DNA of 33,481 nt, taken from Candidatus Firestonebacteria bacterium RIFOXYD2_FULL_39_29 (GTDB lineage Bacteria; Oederibacteriota; D2-FULL-39-29). Under the pieces are notes generated by a model. The model was not told the DNA's origin. It saw only the letters and a program-made list of their open reading frames with translations, and made no database searches. Of this stretch, positions 1 through 8,428 are shown piece by piece; the stretch's first letter is position 1; each line of letters starts with the position of its first letter. A program made the translations under genes and the position numbers. The DNA lies in contig MFGV01000029.1 in the NCBI GenBank assembly GCA_001778375.1, positions 1 through 33,481 of the forward strand, written 5' to 3'.

Positions 1-141
1 AGCATAAACGAAGTGACAGGGTTCAAAGGTTTTACCTTTGGATTAGGTTTTAACTGGACAACCTACACCCTGGATTACGGTTTAGTACCTTTCGGGGACA
101 TGGGTTTTGTCCATAAAATATCTGTGGGAATGAAGTTCTAG
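1..141 (+). CDS. C-terminal end of a PorV/UPF0164-like outer-membrane protein (cut by window edge)
   Basis: Frame 1 is open from the first base to a TAG stop and encodes the last 46 residues of a protein. They alternate hydrophobic and polar/aromatic residues and finish in the phenylalanine-terminated strand HKISVGMKF, the usual closing strand of an outer-membrane beta-barrel. The phrase DYGLVPFGDMGFVHKIS resembles the end of PorV/PorQ (UPF0164-like) proteins. The start lies outside the window, so length and neighbours are unknown. A terminator follows about 105 bases downstream, so this is the last gene of its transcript. The barrel assignment is fairly safe; the family is a resemblance judged by eye. 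Confidence 0.6.
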   Translation, partial: SINEVTGFKGFTFGLGFNWTTYTLDYGLVPFGDMGFVHKISVGMKF

Positions 142-236
142 AGAGCAGCAAGAAAAGCAGAGAAAGCAAGGACAGCAAGTGAAGAAAGGGAAGTAAAAGA
201 AGCAAGAGTAAAAAAACAGAAAGAGACTGAGAGAGA
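142..236 (+). repeat. Purine-rich AGCAAG-type degenerate array
   Basis: Starting one base after the stop codon, this stretch is almost pure A and G on the plus strand and repeats loose units such as AGCAAGAAAAGCAG and AAGCAAGGACAGCAAGTG. A similar array follows the stop codon at 15317. It has no start codon with a ribosome-binding site and is not coding. It fits the pattern of short-period intergenic arrays seen throughout the window. Confidence 0.6.
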
Positions 237-247
237 TATATAAAAAA

Positions 248-273
248 GGCCGGTTTTTCACCGGCCTTTTTTT
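248..273 (+). terminator. Rho-independent terminator
   Basis: The stem GGCCGGT (248-254) pairs with ACCGGCC (260-266) around a five-base loop. Seven T follow, and an A-run precedes, so the hairpin could also work on the other strand. It ends the transcript of the outer-membrane protein gene and may stop read-through from the minus-strand gene ending at 563. Confidence 0.9.
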
Positions 274-562
274 GTTGTTAACTAAATTTTAAAAGTGCAC
301 TCTTTAAAATTTAAAAGTGCCTGTATCTAGCCCAACTTCCGCTGAATTATGTTAAAAATGCGATTTTTAAAATATTTAGTTCATATAAAAGCAGCATTTT
401 GTCATAAAAAGTTTCAAAATAGCGTGTGGTACAGACCTGGTATTAGAATATACTCATAATATTTATTTAAAAAAAACAAAATCATAGTTTAAGGAAATGA
501 TCTTTAGAACCGATGAAGAGAAATATGATCTAAAACAAGTAAAAGTATATCTGCTGCTTGTT
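274..562. other. Non-coding gap with a direct repeat and an inverted repeat
   Basis: This AT-rich gap of nearly 290 bases lies between two convergent genes. It holds a direct repeat TTTAAAAGTGC at 288-298 and 310-320. A perfect 9-bp inverted repeat, TAAAACAAG (531-539) and CTTGTTTTA (557-565), spans the stop codon of the minus-strand gene. The hairpin is A/T-rich and has no good T-run, so I treat it as a weak terminator candidate. I see no supported gene here. Confidence 0.45.
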
Positions 563-3500
563 TTAAAGATAAGACACCGCGTTCTTTTTTGCCTTTTCTC
601 CCGGTTCTGCGACAGTGTTAACAGCCGGCAGCGGGTCAAGTTTGTCAGCCATTTTACTGTATTTTTCTGCTTCAGCTCTTTGTTTCTGCCCGAGATAGAA
701 AACACTTACTTTTCTATAACTCTGGGCTGCTTCCTTGGGTAGGCCTTTTACTTCCATCAGGGAGGCCATTTTGGCCTTTACCTCGATATTTTCAGGCAGT
801 TTATCAATTATGATTTGTGTAAGTTGGACTGCTTCGGAAACAAGTTTCTTCTGCACGAGGGCATCCACTTCGTTCATCAAAAACTTCATGCATTCTTTAG
901 CAAAACTCTCATTCGGACAATCTTTGGAATTTTCCCCCGGATTAGCTTCAACAGCCGATATCTTTTCGTAAGCGGTCAAAGCTTGTATAAAATCCTTAGA
1001 TGCCATACGGGAATAGAAAAGGCATTGCAGAGCTTTTAAATGTTTTGGTTTTATCTTTAACAGAGTTATCATTTCTTCGGCAGCTTCCTTCAAAAGACCG
1101 CGTTTATAATATACAGCGCCCAGAATATAATGAGCTTCAAGACTTTTGAATTCTATTGCCTGGTTAGCGAACTCCTCGGCCTTTTCCATGTTGTCTTGTA
1201 CCAGATAGAGTTCGGAAATACTCAACAATTCGAATTTTGCCTCCCTGTCCATATCGCTCTGAATATAGATTCGGGCAATTTTTATCTTTGCAGGCAGGTA
1301 GTTTTGGTCAATCTCAACAATACGCAGGTAAAACTTCAGAGCGTATTTGTAAAGTTTGCTTTCAAAAAAGTTGTCCGCCAGAAAAAGTAGTTTCTCCACG
1401 GCTTTCTGATGCATATTGTTTGCGTAGTATAGATCCGAGAGTTTGACATGGAGTTCAATGTTCTCCGGATCCTGAGCTACCTTTTGTTCAAGACAGGATA
1501 TTTCCTTGTTATTATAATATTTTGTGTCTTCTTCAAGTACGTTCTCGCCTTCAAAATGATTGGTCTTTTCAGTTTCCTCCAGGAGCCTTGCCAGTTCTTC
1601 AGCCTTGAACTTAGCCGTTTGTTCAGCAAGAATGCGTGCTTTTACCTCAGCCTCCCTCATAGCCGTTTGTTCTGCAAGTAAGCGGGCTTTTACCTCAGCC
1701 TCCCGCATAGCCGTTTGTTCTGCAAGTAAGCGGGCTTTTTCCTTAGCCTCCCGTTTTGCCATTTTCTTTGCAAGTTTGAGAGCTTTTTTTTCGGTTTCTC
1801 TCTTCGCCATTTCCTCTTTAGCTTCCAACTTCGCTCTATTTTCTAACTCGCGCATAACGCGTTTCTCGTTTTCTCTTCTCAGGCTTATTTCAGCTTCCCG
1901 TATGGCTTTTTTTTCTGCCTCGAGTTTCATGTGTTTCTCTGCTTCTTTTTCATTGTATTCTTTTATTTCTTTCTGGAGGCGTAATTCCATATCCAGTTTT
2001 CTCGCGTTTTCGGTCTGCATCCTTATTTGTGTCTCTTTTTCTTTCAATTCTTCGGCGGCCTTTTTTTCGTCAAGTGCATATTTATTTTCCTCTTCCGTGT
2101 TTATCTCTTCCATTGAAGGCTCCATATGAATTTCAGGTTGTACTGCTTCTACATCAATCTTTTCCGGAAGTGCTTTTTTCACGGCCCCGGCAGTGGCTGC
2201 CTCCGCGGATATTTTGGCCTTCTCGTCAGATAGATATTTTGAATAACTCAGGTCAAAATTACCGGTATTTCCCTTTGCTTTATTCATAAGAGTTTCACCT
2301 GCATTCATTATTTCTTCAAGGTATTTTACTTTAAGTTGGGAACTCTCTATCCGGGCTATCAGCAAATTAAGAGTAGAATAGTTTTCTGTTCTGTTAGAGC
2401 AGAGAAGGGGGACCATGATTTCCATGTTTTTTATCAGGTACTTGGTGAACAATTCCGGATCCATTGATCCGGATACAATTGTGAATCTGTCTTTCCAGTA
2501 ATAAAAGATCTCTTCGGGTTTTCCGTTGGCTTCAAGCACAGAATTCTTTATGCATTTTGAGAAATTCTTAATGACCTTATCGCCTTTGTGGTATCCGTAG
2601 ATCTTGCAGAATTCTCGAAAATCCCTGAATTGGATAAAAGTGGTTACAAAGTCACCGCTCTCTCTGCTCAGATTTCTAATATTCTTTTCAGCAAAGAAAC
2701 GGGTACGGTAACCGCTGTCCTTATCGATTCCTCTCAGAAGAAGCAGCATATTTACGATCTTCACCAGAAGGAGGAATATGCAGAATGGAAGAAGAAAGGT
2801 GAGAGAATAGTTAAGAACCTCCATCCCCATTTGCCTTCCGGTTACTTTTACTTCAACCGGAAGCAGTCCATTGCTGTAAACATTTATAGTGTTTATGCCT
2901 TTTGTCTTTCCGGTAAAGAAAATGACAGAGCAGTTGCCGCTGTCATCGGTGATACTATAACTGTCTTTGACATATCCGTCTCCTTTTCCCACCGAGAATA
3001 CTACAAAAGCATTTGATACCGGGTGTTCTTTTGGATCGGAGACATGCGCAGTTATTTTGACAGTTTTACCTGTTCCGGCCGATTGGGAGCTTGACCAGGC
3101 GCCTAAATTCATCTGGGGCTCCTTTGCCTGAGAAGAATAAGGCAGTAAGAGAACAAAAAGCAAACTTAAGACGGTAAACCAGCCTATCTTATATTGCCTG
3201 CCAATGTCCGGGTTAGAGTCAATATTATGGGCTACTCCATTACCGTCTTTGATCTTGGCCGCTTTCATGACCTTCTCGGCTTTGTCTATGAACTCGTTGA
3301 AATTCGATACAGGGAAGAATCTGCTATCCATAACTGCCAGGGAAACCGAAGTAAGAGGAAGTTCCTTTCTGCTCTTTTCTTCTATATGCACAAGGCCTGT
3401 TCTCTGCTCTTCTTCAGGATAGAAAGACTTTATCTTTTCTGCTATTTTTTTAGCGAGCTCTTCCGGAACTCCCTCCGCCTTATTTTTCTTTATTAATACC

Positions 3501-5398
3501 ATAAAATCATCGCTGCCAAGATGGTAAACAGTGCCTAAATGCCCGGTATTTATTTTTAATATATCGGCTATGGCGCGTATAAGTTCATTTCCTTTTTCAT
3601 AACCATTAACTATATTGAAATATTTAAAGTTATTGAGGTCCAGTAATATGGCTGTGAATTTCTTCTTATATTTTATTGCCTTTTTTATTTGATATTTTGC
3701 AGACAGTTCATTTCTCAAGCCGGTGAATGTATCAATATGTCGAAGTTTAACCCTCTTATTCAGAAGTAAAACCAAAATCATTAAAAGCACGGTAAATATT
3801 CCGGAAAGTGGGGTAAAACTGAAATGCACCGGAGAAATGTTCTTGTATGAAATATCTTTTGGTACAATTCCGGAGTTTACGCTTACCCTGATGTCCAGGG
3901 TGCCGTAACCCTCCGGCTTCAGAATGACAGATGCAAGTCCATTCGCGTCGCTTTTCGTCGACAGGGCCGCCAGACTGCCTTTACCTTTGATTATATTAAA
4001 AAACATTTGCACACCTTTGACCGGAAGATAATTGGAATCCGTTATAAGAGCGCAAACAGCGGGCTTGCCTGATTTTTGCGACAGGTAAACATTCAGCTTG
4101 GAGGGAGTCCCCGCATTTTTTCTGGCGAGAACTATTTGACTTTCGGTATTAACGGATACTGCCTGTGCGGGAAGTTTTTCACATGAGGCTCTTACCGAGT
4201 TTACACCGGCTTTAGCACCTGTTCGAAGCGTGAGGACAGCCTTGCCGTATTTACCTGTATAGACAATTTTAGAACTGAGCTTGCCGGTGCCTGCTGACAC
4301 TTTAAAATTTACGGCGGCGCCCGTAACGGGATTCCCTTTTTTGTCGAAAACCGCTGCGGTTAAAGTTACCTCATCTCCTGCCGTCACAAACGAGTGATTA
4401 GCTTTAAGTTCCAGCTTTGCCGGAGGTAAAATGAGACTGGTTACATTTATAGTCAAAAGAGCCGGCTCCAAATCTTTTGCTCTTTCTTCATTGATTAACT
4501 TTACCCCGGCCACTATAGTTCCTTCTGCATCACCGCTTCTGAGTTTAACAAAACAGATTCCGTCAGCCGCGGTCACTGCTTCCGCGGGTTCAAACCGTGC
4601 GGCGCCTTCGGTAACCGAAAAACTTACTTTTATGTTTGCAGCAGGATTTTTGCGGATGTCTTCCACCTTTACTTTGAGGGTTGTACTGCTTTTTGTAAAG
4701 ATATCGTAAGATTCGGCCGTTGTCTGAAAAGAAGTTATCGGAGAGGGGATGATGGATATCTCTTTAATCTGAGAGGAAAGAGTGCCTGCGGATACTTCCA
4801 ATTTGACTGTTCCCGTATTTTTTCCGGCCTTTACACCTGTACAGAATTTACCTCCGGCATCAGTCTTTCCAGAAGACTGCTCTAGTACCATCAGTTTTGT
4901 AGAATTGATTGTTACAGGGACATTAGAGCAAGGTCTATTTTTGGTGTTGTTTACAAAAACGGTAATCCTGCCTGAGGTCTCAGGATAGAATATCTCTTGA
5001 TCAATGTTTACGGAAAAATCCAGGGGTGGTGAGTCCATTCCTTTAATACTGATAAAGACCGGGTCGGTTGTATCTGCTTCTATTTTTAAAATATTCATTC
5101 CGGGCGTATTTCCGGTGGTAAAGACCGTTCGTGTTATGCCTGCTAAGTTAGTGAAAACAGGTTCCGGTTTTACAAAACCGCCGCCCGATACGACAGAAAA
5201 TGTTACCTGGGCGTGGTTAATGGCGTAATCTTTAAGGTCTGTTACGTTAACCGTGATATTCGCATCCTCACCGGCATCAACAGCCTCGACATTCGAGGCG
5301 GCTTTTATTATATTATCAGCATATAGGTCTAAAGGCAGAAGAGCCAGCAAAAGAAATGCCATAATCAATGTTTCTATCTCTTTACCACTGTTTCTCAT
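563..5398 (-). CDS. Giant membrane protein: five Ig-like domains, GGDEF-like, Ig-like, second degenerate GGDEF-like, coiled coil, TPR
   Basis: This 1611-residue protein starts at ATG 5398 behind AAGGAAGG. In order it shows: a signal or anchor segment (1-27); five bacterial Ig-like (invasin/Big-type) repeats (about 30-115, 125-218, 220-322, 325-425, 430-520); a membrane helix (531-547); a GGDEF-like domain (552-730) with DTFTGLRNE, DLNNFKYFN and GSDDF (628-632) at the active site; a second helix (738-754); a sixth Ig-like domain (760-855); a third helix (866-890); a second GGDEF-like fold whose signature is WKDRF (968-972); a Glu/Lys/Arg/Ala-rich coiled coil (1105-1280); and TPR-like repeats (1300-1595). 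Inferred topology puts the Ig parts outside the inner membrane and the GGDEF, coiled-coil and TPR parts in the cytoplasm. The first GGDEF may be weakly active or only bind nucleotide; the second looks catalytically dead. It could act as a surface or envelope sensor-scaffold. A PilZ protein is encoded at 14955. Its exact function is unknown. Confidence 0.85.
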   Translation of the reverse strand: MRNSGKEIETLIMAFLLLALLPLDLYADNIIKAASNVEAVDAGEDANITVNVTDLKDYAINHAQVTFSVVSGGGFVKPEPVFTNLAGITRTVFTTGNTPGMNILKIEADTTDPVFISIKGMDSPPLDFSVNIDQEIFYPETSGRITVFVNNTKNRPCSNVPVTINSTKLMVLEQSSGKTDAGGKFCTGVKAGKNTGTVKLEVSAGTLSSQIKEISIIPSPITSFQTTAESYDIFTKSSTTLKVKVEDIRKNPAANIKVSFSVTEGAARFEPAEAVTAADGICFVKLRSGDAEGTIVAGVKLINEERAKDLEPALLTINVTSLILPPAKLELKANHSFVTAGDEVTLTAAVFDKKGNPVTGAAVNFKVSAGTGKLSSKIVYTGKYGKAVLTLRTGAKAGVNSVRASCEKLPAQAVSVNTESQIVLARKNAGTPSKLNVYLSQKSGKPAVCALITDSNYLPVKGVQMFFNIIKGKGSLAALSTKSDANGLASVILKPEGYGTLDIRVSVNSGIVPKDISYKNISPVHFSFTPLSGIFTVLLMILVLLLNKRVKLRHIDTFTGLRNELSAKYQIKKAIKYKKKFTAILLDLNNFKYFNIVNGYEKGNELIRAIADILKINTGHLGTVYHLGSDDFMVLIKKNKAEGVPEELAKKIAEKIKSFYPEEEQRTGLVHIEEKSRKELPLTSVSLAVMDSRFFPVSNFNEFIDKAEKVMKAAKIKDGNGVAHNIDSNPDIGRQYKIGWFTVLSLLFVLLLPYSSQAKEPQMNLGAWSSSQSAGTGKTVKITAHVSDPKEHPVSNAFVVFSVGKGDGYVKDSYSITDDSGNCSVIFFTGKTKGINTINVYSNGLLPVEVKVTGRQMGMEVLNYSLTFLLPFCIFLLLVKIVNMLLLLRGIDKDSGYRTRFFAEKNIRNLSRESGDFVTTFIQFRDFREFCKIYGYHKGDKVIKNFSKCIKNSVLEANGKPEEIFYYWKDRFTIVSGSMDPELFTKYLIKNMEIMVPLLCSNRTENYSTLNLLIARIESSQLKVKYLEEIMNAGETLMNKAKGNTGNFDLSYSKYLSDEKAKISAEAATAGAVKKALPEKIDVEAVQPEIHMEPSMEEINTEEENKYALDEKKAAEELKEKETQIRMQTENARKLDMELRLQKEIKEYNEKEAEKHMKLEAEKKAIREAEISLRRENEKRVMRELENRAKLEAKEEMAKRETEKKALKLAKKMAKREAKEKARLLAEQTAMREAEVKARLLAEQTAMREAEVKARILAEQTAKFKAEELARLLEETEKTNHFEGENVLEEDTKYYNNKEISCLEQKVAQDPENIELHVKLSDLYYANNMHQKAVEKLLFLADNFFESKLYKYALKFYLRIVEIDQNYLPAKIKIARIYIQSDMDREAKFELLSISELYLVQDNMEKAEEFANQAIEFKSLEAHYILGAVYYKRGLLKEAAEEMITLLKIKPKHLKALQCLFYSRMASKDFIQALTAYEKISAVEANPGENSKDCPNESFAKECMKFLMNEVDALVQKKLVSEAVQLTQIIIDKLPENIEVKAKMASLMEVKGLPKEAAQSYRKVSVFYLGQKQRAEAEKYSKMADKLDPLPAVNTVAEPGEKAKKNAVSYL
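1613..1756 (-). repeat. 48-bp tandem repeat inside the coiled-coil region
   Basis: Three 48-bp units start at 1613, 1661 and 1709. On the coding (minus) strand each encodes a 16-residue helical heptad-like unit of the type KARLLAEQTAMREAEV, at about residues 1221-1268. The middle and distal units are nearly identical at DNA level, which points to recent slippage or duplication. Copy number may vary between strains or be collapsed in assembly. Confidence 0.85.
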
Positions 5399-5483
5399 AT
5401 TTACCTTCCTTTTGGATCAATTTTACCTTCTACCTGCTTTAATAAGCAAACATCATGCCAACATAGGGAAAGTGATTAATAAG

Positions 5484-5489
5484 ATTATA
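5484..5489 (-). promoter_or_regulatory. Possible -10 box for the giant Ig/GGDEF/TPR gene
   Basis: On the minus strand this reads TATAAT, about 85 bases upstream of the ATG at 5398. I see no good -35 box at 16-18 bases, so the call rests on the -10 match in AT-rich DNA and on the lack of any other candidate in the divergent region. Confidence 0.3.
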
Positions 5490-5568
5490 ATATACAATAT
5501 CTATTTTCTTTTGACTAGATTCGGGCACGGATGCCTGACCGCGAAGACAAGGATGCCTTATAGAATTC

Positions 5569-5672
5569 GTCCATAAGGTTAATAAGGTTTGTAAAGTCCA
5601 TAAAGTAAAAGCGTTAAGCTAATTACTCTATCTGTAGCTATCTGTGCCATCTCACTACCCATCTGTGTCATC
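5569..5672 (+). repeat. Two short-period arrays in the divergent intergenic region
   Basis: The first part (5569-5611) repeats loose units such as CCATAAGGT, AATAAGGT and CCATAAAGT. The second (about 5628-5671) repeats CTATCTGT, CTATCTGTG and CATCTGTGTC. Neither is coding. The first resembles arrays at 10129-10177 and, in reverse complement, at 10320-10367 and 11787-11831. Together with the lysS promoter this accounts for most of the 356-base gap between 5398 and 5755. Confidence 0.6.
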
Positions 5673-5715
5673 AGCCGTGATATTATTTGAAAAATCACGG
5701 CTAATATAGTACAAT
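5673..5715 (+). promoter_or_regulatory. lysS-lolCD promoter with overlapping inverted repeat
   Basis: TTGAAA (5687-5692) and TACAAT (5710-5715) are 17 bases apart, a good sigma70-type promoter ending 39 bases before the lysS ATG. A perfect 9-bp inverted repeat, AGCCGTGAT (5673-5681) and ATCACGGCT (5694-5702), encloses the -35 box in its loop. A dimeric repressor bound there would block polymerase. A transcriptional terminator is unlikely because no T-run follows and no gene runs into it from upstream. Confidence 0.6.
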
Positions 5716-5754
5716 ACTTGAAAATCGGTAATTTCAAAAACAGGTGGTTAGAAT

Positions 5755-7230
5755 ATGGAAAACGAGATATTTCAGGAAAGGGCAGAAAAGGTTAAAAAGC
5801 TCAGGGAAGCAGGGGTAAATCCTTATCCTTATAAGTTTGATCCTACCGGGAAGAGTAAAGAACTTACTGAAAAGTACAAAGATCTGGAGATCGGGAAGCA
5901 CCTGGAAGAGGATATTTACGCGGTTGCCGGAAGGATTATGAGCCTTCGCGAGCATGGTAAATCGGCTTTTTCTCATATAAAAGACGGCGCAGGTTTGATA
6001 CAGATATATTTCAAAATGGACCTCTTGGGTGAAAAGCAGTGGGAAATATTTAAAAAACTGGATATTGGTGATTTTATCGGAGCTAAGGGCGATATTTTTA
6101 AGACCAGGACAGGAGAAGTTACTATCAGGGTCCGTGAGCTTACGCTTCTTTCAAAATCAATGCTTCCGCTTCCGGAAAAGTGGCATGGACTTAAGGATGT
6201 TGAGATTCGTTACCGTCAGAGATACCTGGATATGATAGCAAATCCCGAAGTTAAAGACACGTTCTATACCAGAAGCTGTATTATTAAACTTATCAGGAAA
6301 TTCCTTGAAGAAAAAAGTTTCCTTGAAGTGGAAACTCCGATGATGCACTCTATTCCAGGGGGAGCTGCGGCAAAACCGTTTAAGACCTTTCATAATGCTC
6401 TGGGTATCGAACTTTTCATGCGGATTGCTCCGGAATTATATTTAAAACGTCTTCTGGTCGGCGGGTTTGAGAGGGTATTTGAGATCAACAGGAACTTCAG
6501 GAATGAAGGTATCTCCATTAAACATAATCCTGAATTTACGATGCTTGAACTTTACCAGGCGTATGCGGATTATAATGATATGATGGACCTTACGGAAGAG
6601 ATTTTTGAATATGTGGCAAAGAATATCTTCGGGACAACTAAGATAGTTTACCAGGAAAAAGAAATAGACTTTGCGCGGCCGTGGAAGAGGATTTCCATGT
6701 CTGATTCCGTTAAGGAAGTGACGGGCATAGATGTTTTAAATCTTAGCTTTGATGAAATTAAAGCGGCTTGTGCCGGAAAAAATATTGAAACGGCACCTGT
6801 TGTGTCTAAAGGACAGTTGATAAATGAACTTTTTGAGAAGATAGTGGAGCCGACTCTCATTCAGCCGACTATTATTAAGGATTATCCGATAGAGATCTCT
6901 CCTCTGGCCAAAAAGAAAAGGGATGATGATATGCTGGTTGAGAGATTTGAAGTTTTTATATTCGGCAGGGAAACTGCAAATGCATTTTCTGAGTTAAACG
7001 ACCCGCTTGACCAGAAAGAAAGATTTTTAAAACAGATAGACCATGAAAAAGAAGCGGAGCTTAAAAAAGTTGACTACGACTATATTACCGCGCTTGAACA
7101 TGGAATGCCTCCGGCGGGAGGACTTGGTATCGGTATTGACCGTATGGTGATGTTTTTTACTAACTCCCCTTCTATTCGCGATGTAATTCTCTTTCCACAA
7201 ATGAGGCCTAAAGATGAAGAGGGCGTATGA
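5755..7230 (+). CDS. lysS: Lysyl-tRNA synthetase, class II
   Basis: The enzyme charges tRNA-Lys with lysine using ATP in the cytoplasm. At 491 residues it is normal for bacterial LysRS. An N-terminal OB-fold tRNA-anticodon-binding domain (about 55-140) includes AGRIMSLREHGKSAF. The catalytic core follows with motif 1 near EVETPMM (191-197), PGGAAAKPF (201-209), motif 2 FEINRNFRNEG (242-252) and motif 3 GLGIGIDRMVM (456-466). The GGAAAKPF and FEINRNFRNEGIS stretches are diagnostic for lysine rather than aspartate or asparagine enzymes. The ATG at 5755 follows an AGGTGG-type ribosome-binding site. The last 17 bases overlap lolC, suggesting translational coupling in a lysS-lolC-lolD operon. Confidence 0.97.
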   Translation: MENEIFQERAEKVKKLREAGVNPYPYKFDPTGKSKELTEKYKDLEIGKHLEEDIYAVAGRIMSLREHGKSAFSHIKDGAGLIQIYFKMDLLGEKQWEIFKKLDIGDFIGAKGDIFKTRTGEVTIRVRELTLLSKSMLPLPEKWHGLKDVEIRYRQRYLDMIANPEVKDTFYTRSCIIKLIRKFLEEKSFLEVETPMMHSIPGGAAAKPFKTFHNALGIELFMRIAPELYLKRLLVGGFERVFEINRNFRNEGISIKHNPEFTMLELYQAYADYNDMMDLTEEIFEYVAKNIFGTTKIVYQEKEIDFARPWKRISMSDSVKEVTGIDVLNLSFDEIKAACAGKNIETAPVVSKGQLINELFEKIVEPTLIQPTIIKDYPIEISPLAKKKRDDDMLVERFEVFIFGRETANAFSELNDPLDQKERFLKQIDHEKEAELKKVDYDYITALEHGMPPAGGLGIGIDRMVMFFTNSPSIRDVILFPQMRPKDEEGV

Positions 7231-8428
7231 TCTTTTTATCAGCCTAAGGTATCTAAGGGCAAAGAATAAGCAGGCCTTTTTTTCTATTATTACTTTTATT
7301 TCTTTGGGCGGTATCACTCTTGGTGTCGCCTCTCTTATTATCGTATTAGCCGTTATGAACGGTTTTCAGAAGGATATTCGAGAAAATATACTCAGTATTA
7401 AATCCCACATTGTAATTTATGATAAAACTTACAGAGCTATTCCTGATTACCAGCGAACTGTTGATATAGCAAAGGCAACGAAAGGTGTGGTTTCGGCGAC
7501 TCCTTTTGTGTTTTCTCAGGGTATGATGAAAATAGGGTCGACCACGGAAGGTGCGGCTCTTTGGGGTGTCGATCCCCTGCAGCAGCCAAAGGTTTGTGAT
7601 ACTGAAACAAAAATACTTCTTCCTGCTCAGGATAAAAAGCCCGGTATTATTCTTGGTAAAGAACTTGCGGCTAGGATATACGCCAGGGTCGGCGATGAAG
7701 TGGTGATAATCACTCCTATATTCAAGACGACTGCGCTTGGAATGATACCAAAATTCGCAAAATATGAAGTGGTCGGTATTTTTAAATCCGGGATGTACGA
7801 ATATGATGCGACATTTGCCTATATTTATCTCCATGATGCTCAGCAGCTATTCGAAATACCCGGCAGGATCAGCGGTATAGATATCCGGGTTAAGGATATT
7901 TACAGTGTAAAAGAGATAGATAAGGACCTCCGGGGAAATATCGACAGCAATCTCGGGGTTTATGACTGGATGGTTATGAACAAAAACCTTTTTTCAGCTC
8001 TTAAACTTGAAAAGATAGTTATGGGGATAATTCTTACCCTGATAATACTTGTTGCAGCATTCAATGTTCTCAGCAGTTTAATAATGATGGTTATGAGAAA
8101 AAGAAAAGACATCGGAATCCTGCGGACGCTCGGAGTGTCTCAGCGAGGAATTATGAAAATATTTATTTACCAGGGAATGGTAGTTGGAATGGTTGGGACT
8201 TTTATGGGCGCGGTCATCGGGATAACCCTTTCCATGTTGCTGCAAAAATATCATCTTATCCCTCTTTCCGGGGAAGTGTATTATATCGATCATGTTCCTG
8301 CGGAGTTGAAGATCTTTGATATCGGTTTGATAGTCGGAGTTTCGCTCCTTCTTAGTTTTATCTCTACTCTATATCCTGCGAGACAGGCGGCAAAGATGGA
8401 TCCTGTGGATGCGGTGCGTTATGAGTGA
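7214..8428 (+). CDS. lolC: Lipoprotein-releasing ABC transporter permease, LolC/LolE family
   Basis: This 404-residue inner-membrane permease belongs to the complex that extracts lipoproteins and hands them to the periplasmic carrier. It has the family layout: a first helix near 22-50 after LFISLRYLRAKNKQ, a large periplasmic domain (about 50-265), then three C-terminal helices (about 268-295, 320-345, 368-390). The phrases VLAVMNGFQKDIRENIL, RKRKDIGILRTLG and the ending YPARQAAKMDPVDAVRYE are typical. Only one permease gene is present beside a single ATPase gene, so it may work as a homodimer. The ATG lies inside the end of lysS, and the gene overlaps lolD by 8 bases. Confidence 0.95.
   Translation: MKRAYDLFISLRYLRAKNKQAFFSIITFISLGGITLGVASLIIVLAVMNGFQKDIRENILSIKSHIVIYDKTYRAIPDYQRTVDIAKATKGVVSATPFVFSQGMMKIGSTTEGAALWGVDPLQQPKVCDTETKILLPAQDKKPGIILGKELAARIYARVGDEVVIITPIFKTTALGMIPKFAKYEVVGIFKSGMYEYDATFAYIYLHDAQQLFEIPGRISGIDIRVKDIYSVKEIDKDLRGNIDSNLGVYDWMVMNKNLFSALKLEKIVMGIILTLIILVAAFNVLSSLIMMVMRKRKDIGILRTLGVSQRGIMKIFIYQGMVVGMVGTFMGAVIGITLSMLLQKYHLIPLSGEVYYIDHVPAELKIFDIGLIVGVSLLLSFISTLYPARQAAKMDPVDAVRYE

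Noticed and set aside
1560-2129. Plus-strand reading frame of 189 codons
   Set aside because: It is the antisense of the Lys/Glu/Ala-rich coiled coil, giving a Ser/Phe/Ala low-complexity product, with no ribosome-binding site.
5673-5702. Rho-independent terminator
   Set aside because: No T-run follows on either strand, and the hairpin overlaps a good promoter, so an operator is more likely.
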